Positions 62,426 through 64,000 of a DNA stretch of 64,000 nt are shown piece by piece. How positions within the stretch are numbered: position 1 is the stretch's first letter; every line of letters begins with the position of its first letter. The DNA comes from Dicyema japonicum (Eukaryota > Dicyemida > Rhombozoa > Dicyemidae), in NCBI GenBank assembly GCA_011109175.1, contig RDEW01000014.1:196042-260041 (forward strand), read 5' to 3'. A program made the position numbers and the translations under genes. The notes under the pieces are model-generated. The model ran no database searches. It was not told the DNA's origin and worked only from the letters and a program-made list of their open reading frames with translations.

Positions 62426-64000
62426 ATGCATGAGCCCGTTGAAGAGAAAAAGATAGAAGAGAACGTAGAGGATTCTGAAGAGGATAACGATGTGATTGAG
62501 TACAGTCCATGTGGAAGATGGCAAAAAAGGAATGAGGAAATTTCTCAAAAGGAACTATCAGGCATAGACGCCACTTACTTAGCAATGGATCTTGAAGAAG
62601 GAGTCGAAGTTGTTTGGAACGAAATTGAGATCTCTGATGGACGAAACGTTGAAAAGGTAAAGGTTTGGCTCTTGGTTCTAATTCGAGGACCAAATAAATA
62701 CAGTGTTAATAAATTTGGTGAATCTTACTCACCAATACATAATCAACTTCCATCACTACTGGATTGATGCCGACAGAACTCCTTCAAGGGTTTTTTCCTC
62801 TCCGAGAATTTATAGGTTATATTCATCACGGAGTATATGAGGTGCTGGAAGCTCATGCCTTTTCTTAAGAAATCCCAGAAAACGGTCAGATACTCTCTCA
62901 AGGTTTATATCTATTTGTCTTAAGCTCAGACATGGAAGCGTTGGTGTGGGCAGATAGTATGTGCGCTCATGTATTTTTCGTTTTAATTTAAGGTTTTTCC
63001 ACCGAAATAACCATATCGATTATTCACGGAAATCTTTCGTGCGACGGAATATTTATGCAGCACAACGGAATCCTCAAAATCTGTGCAGGTCTCTTCTGGT
63101 TTTATTCCTAGTCGCCCCAGACGCCATATACAGGGGAGTCAAAACTAGTCGACTCTCTGTGGACAGACTTCTTTATATTGCCCCTGAATATGCCTCGGGT
63201 CTCGTTTATTTTTACTTTCAGAGTCTGCACCATCACTACAGCCTCTGATATTTATTCCTTTGGGATTTGTGCTTTGAGAGTATAATCTTAGTTCACTTCA
63301 AGCTTTATGTTTGCATTTTGGGACTCCCTGATGACTCCAGTCAGTTCACTCAAAAAGAGAAGCGGGACAAACTGGATAGAATCCATCGAAGACAAAAAAA
63401 TCAGGAATATGATATCAAAATGTCTTATGGAAGACCCAGAAAGTCGTCCTACTTCTCGTGATCTTCTTTTGGACCCGTCTCTAGTTGATATACCCCCGTT
63501 AAAGTTTATTGCTATTGATAAACACGGGAGAATCAGTTTGATCTGTGTATTATTTAGACAACAATCAAGTCTCTCCCAGTAATCATTACAAATCACTCAA
63601 CATTTCTGCAGATCGGACATTTGCCTTGGTGGGCACTGCTAGACAGCCTTGGCTGTTTATGTTTGCTTTCATACTTGTAGATATTCTCAGTTAAATAAGC
63701 CAGCCTTCGGGGAACTTGTAGACACTCTGAGGTTTTCCAAATTTTGAGTTTGTAGGAGCGGGAAATTCCCTTTGTTATGCTCGGATGTGTTCTCCCAATC
63801 TTTGGATGACAGCAAAACTCAAATCGTAGATAGTGCGTCCCTATCTGGAGAGAGCCATGTACAGTTATCTTCACTAATCGGTGGTGGTGAAAATACGTCA
63901 CAGGGATCTCAAAATGAGAGAGAGGTTGTCCTTCAATCCAGTCCCTTGGAGGAGACCAGACTGGCCCTGTCAATCGAATGTTCAATCAAAGAGTCAACTG
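62426..64000 (+). CDS. NRBP1: NRBP pseudokinase (3' end beyond the window)
   Basis: Eleven exons lie in the window, with introns of 25, 26, 27, 22, 23, 25, 23, 25, 26 and 24 nt. After an acidic start comes SPCGRWQKRNEEISQKELSG and AYLAMD-like TYLAMDLEEGVEVVWNEIEI, the NRBP signature. The kinase-like fold follows: NLVNLTHQYIINFHHYW, VIFITEYM, WKRWCGQIVCALM, IIHGNLSCDGIFMQHNGILK, VAPDAI, YIAPEYA, ASDIYSFGICAL, MISKCLMEDPESRPTSRDLL, then LYSQLNKPAFGELVDTLRSG. The usual HRD aspartate is replaced by N (HGN) and DFG is absent, so it should not phosphorylate. Known relatives scaffold ER-Golgi traffic and BC-box ubiquitin ligases. One extra base is present in exon 5 (about 63020) and one in exon 8 (about 63370); the exon sums fit a protein frame only if these are removed. 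Confidence 0.9.

Noticed and set aside
62426-63600. Reading NRBP as a pseudogene because of frame breaks
   Set aside because: All ten introns keep canonical ends and conserved blocks have no internal stops; two single-base insertions suffice to explain the breaks.

Overview
The window is nuclear DNA from a ciliated animal with an AT-rich genome. Compact single-copy genes sit among many decayed transposons. Every recognisable gene is cut by extremely short GT-AG introns, mostly 20-31 nt. Animal-only or cilium-specific families (CCDC40, B9D1, NRBP, a CARD protein) exclude a protist. Introns this short in an animal point to a dicyemid mesozoan or a similarly compacted lineage; this is an inference from intron size and gene content, not from a species marker. 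One ambiguous base (41237) and single-base frame breaks in conserved genes suggest a draft assembly.

Layout. 1-1690: decayed LINE (-). 1781-2183: RBM7-like RRM gene (+). 2880-5270: RT/nuclease retroelement, then a hAT fossil with a clear terminal repeat. 5480-5912: NDUFA5 (-). 6034-8785: CR1-like LINE. 10604-11663: VPS26C (-). 11810-14890: LINE pieces, one with an inverted 5' end, and a hAT-like MITE. 16210-17765: nine-exon CARD protein with two C-terminal membrane segments (+). 21109-23592: TELO2 (-). 23716-30640: an RLE-encoding, R4/Dong-like LINE split by a Jockey-like LINE, with a 10-bp target duplication. 30990-32340: CR1-like LINE. 33342-33659: tRNA-derived SINE with a 12-bp target duplication. 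34069-35313: CCDC177-like gene (-). 35812-38976: CCDC40 (-). 39120-43960: two LINE copies head to tail, joined at the single N. 46600-47095: unidentified spliced gene (-). 47331-48109: LAMP-like glycoprotein (+). 50308-51650: KAT5/TIP60 (-). 52544-53220: unidentified gene (-). 54340-57000: SINEs and LINE ends. 58872-59570: B9D1 (+). 60950-61480: LINE fragment. 62426-64000: NRBP pseudokinase (+), cut by the window end.

The host genes do not form one pathway. Three bear on cilia (CCDC40, B9D1, perhaps CCDC177-like). Two bear on the DNA-damage/PIKK axis (TELO2, KAT5). VPS26C (endosomal recycling), a LAMP-like lysosomal protein, NDUFA5 (complex I), RBM7-like (nuclear exosome targeting) and NRBP (signalling scaffold) are housekeeping. 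The most novel item is the CARD-to-membrane protein. Assignments come from reading spliced translations against remembered family features; no database search was run.
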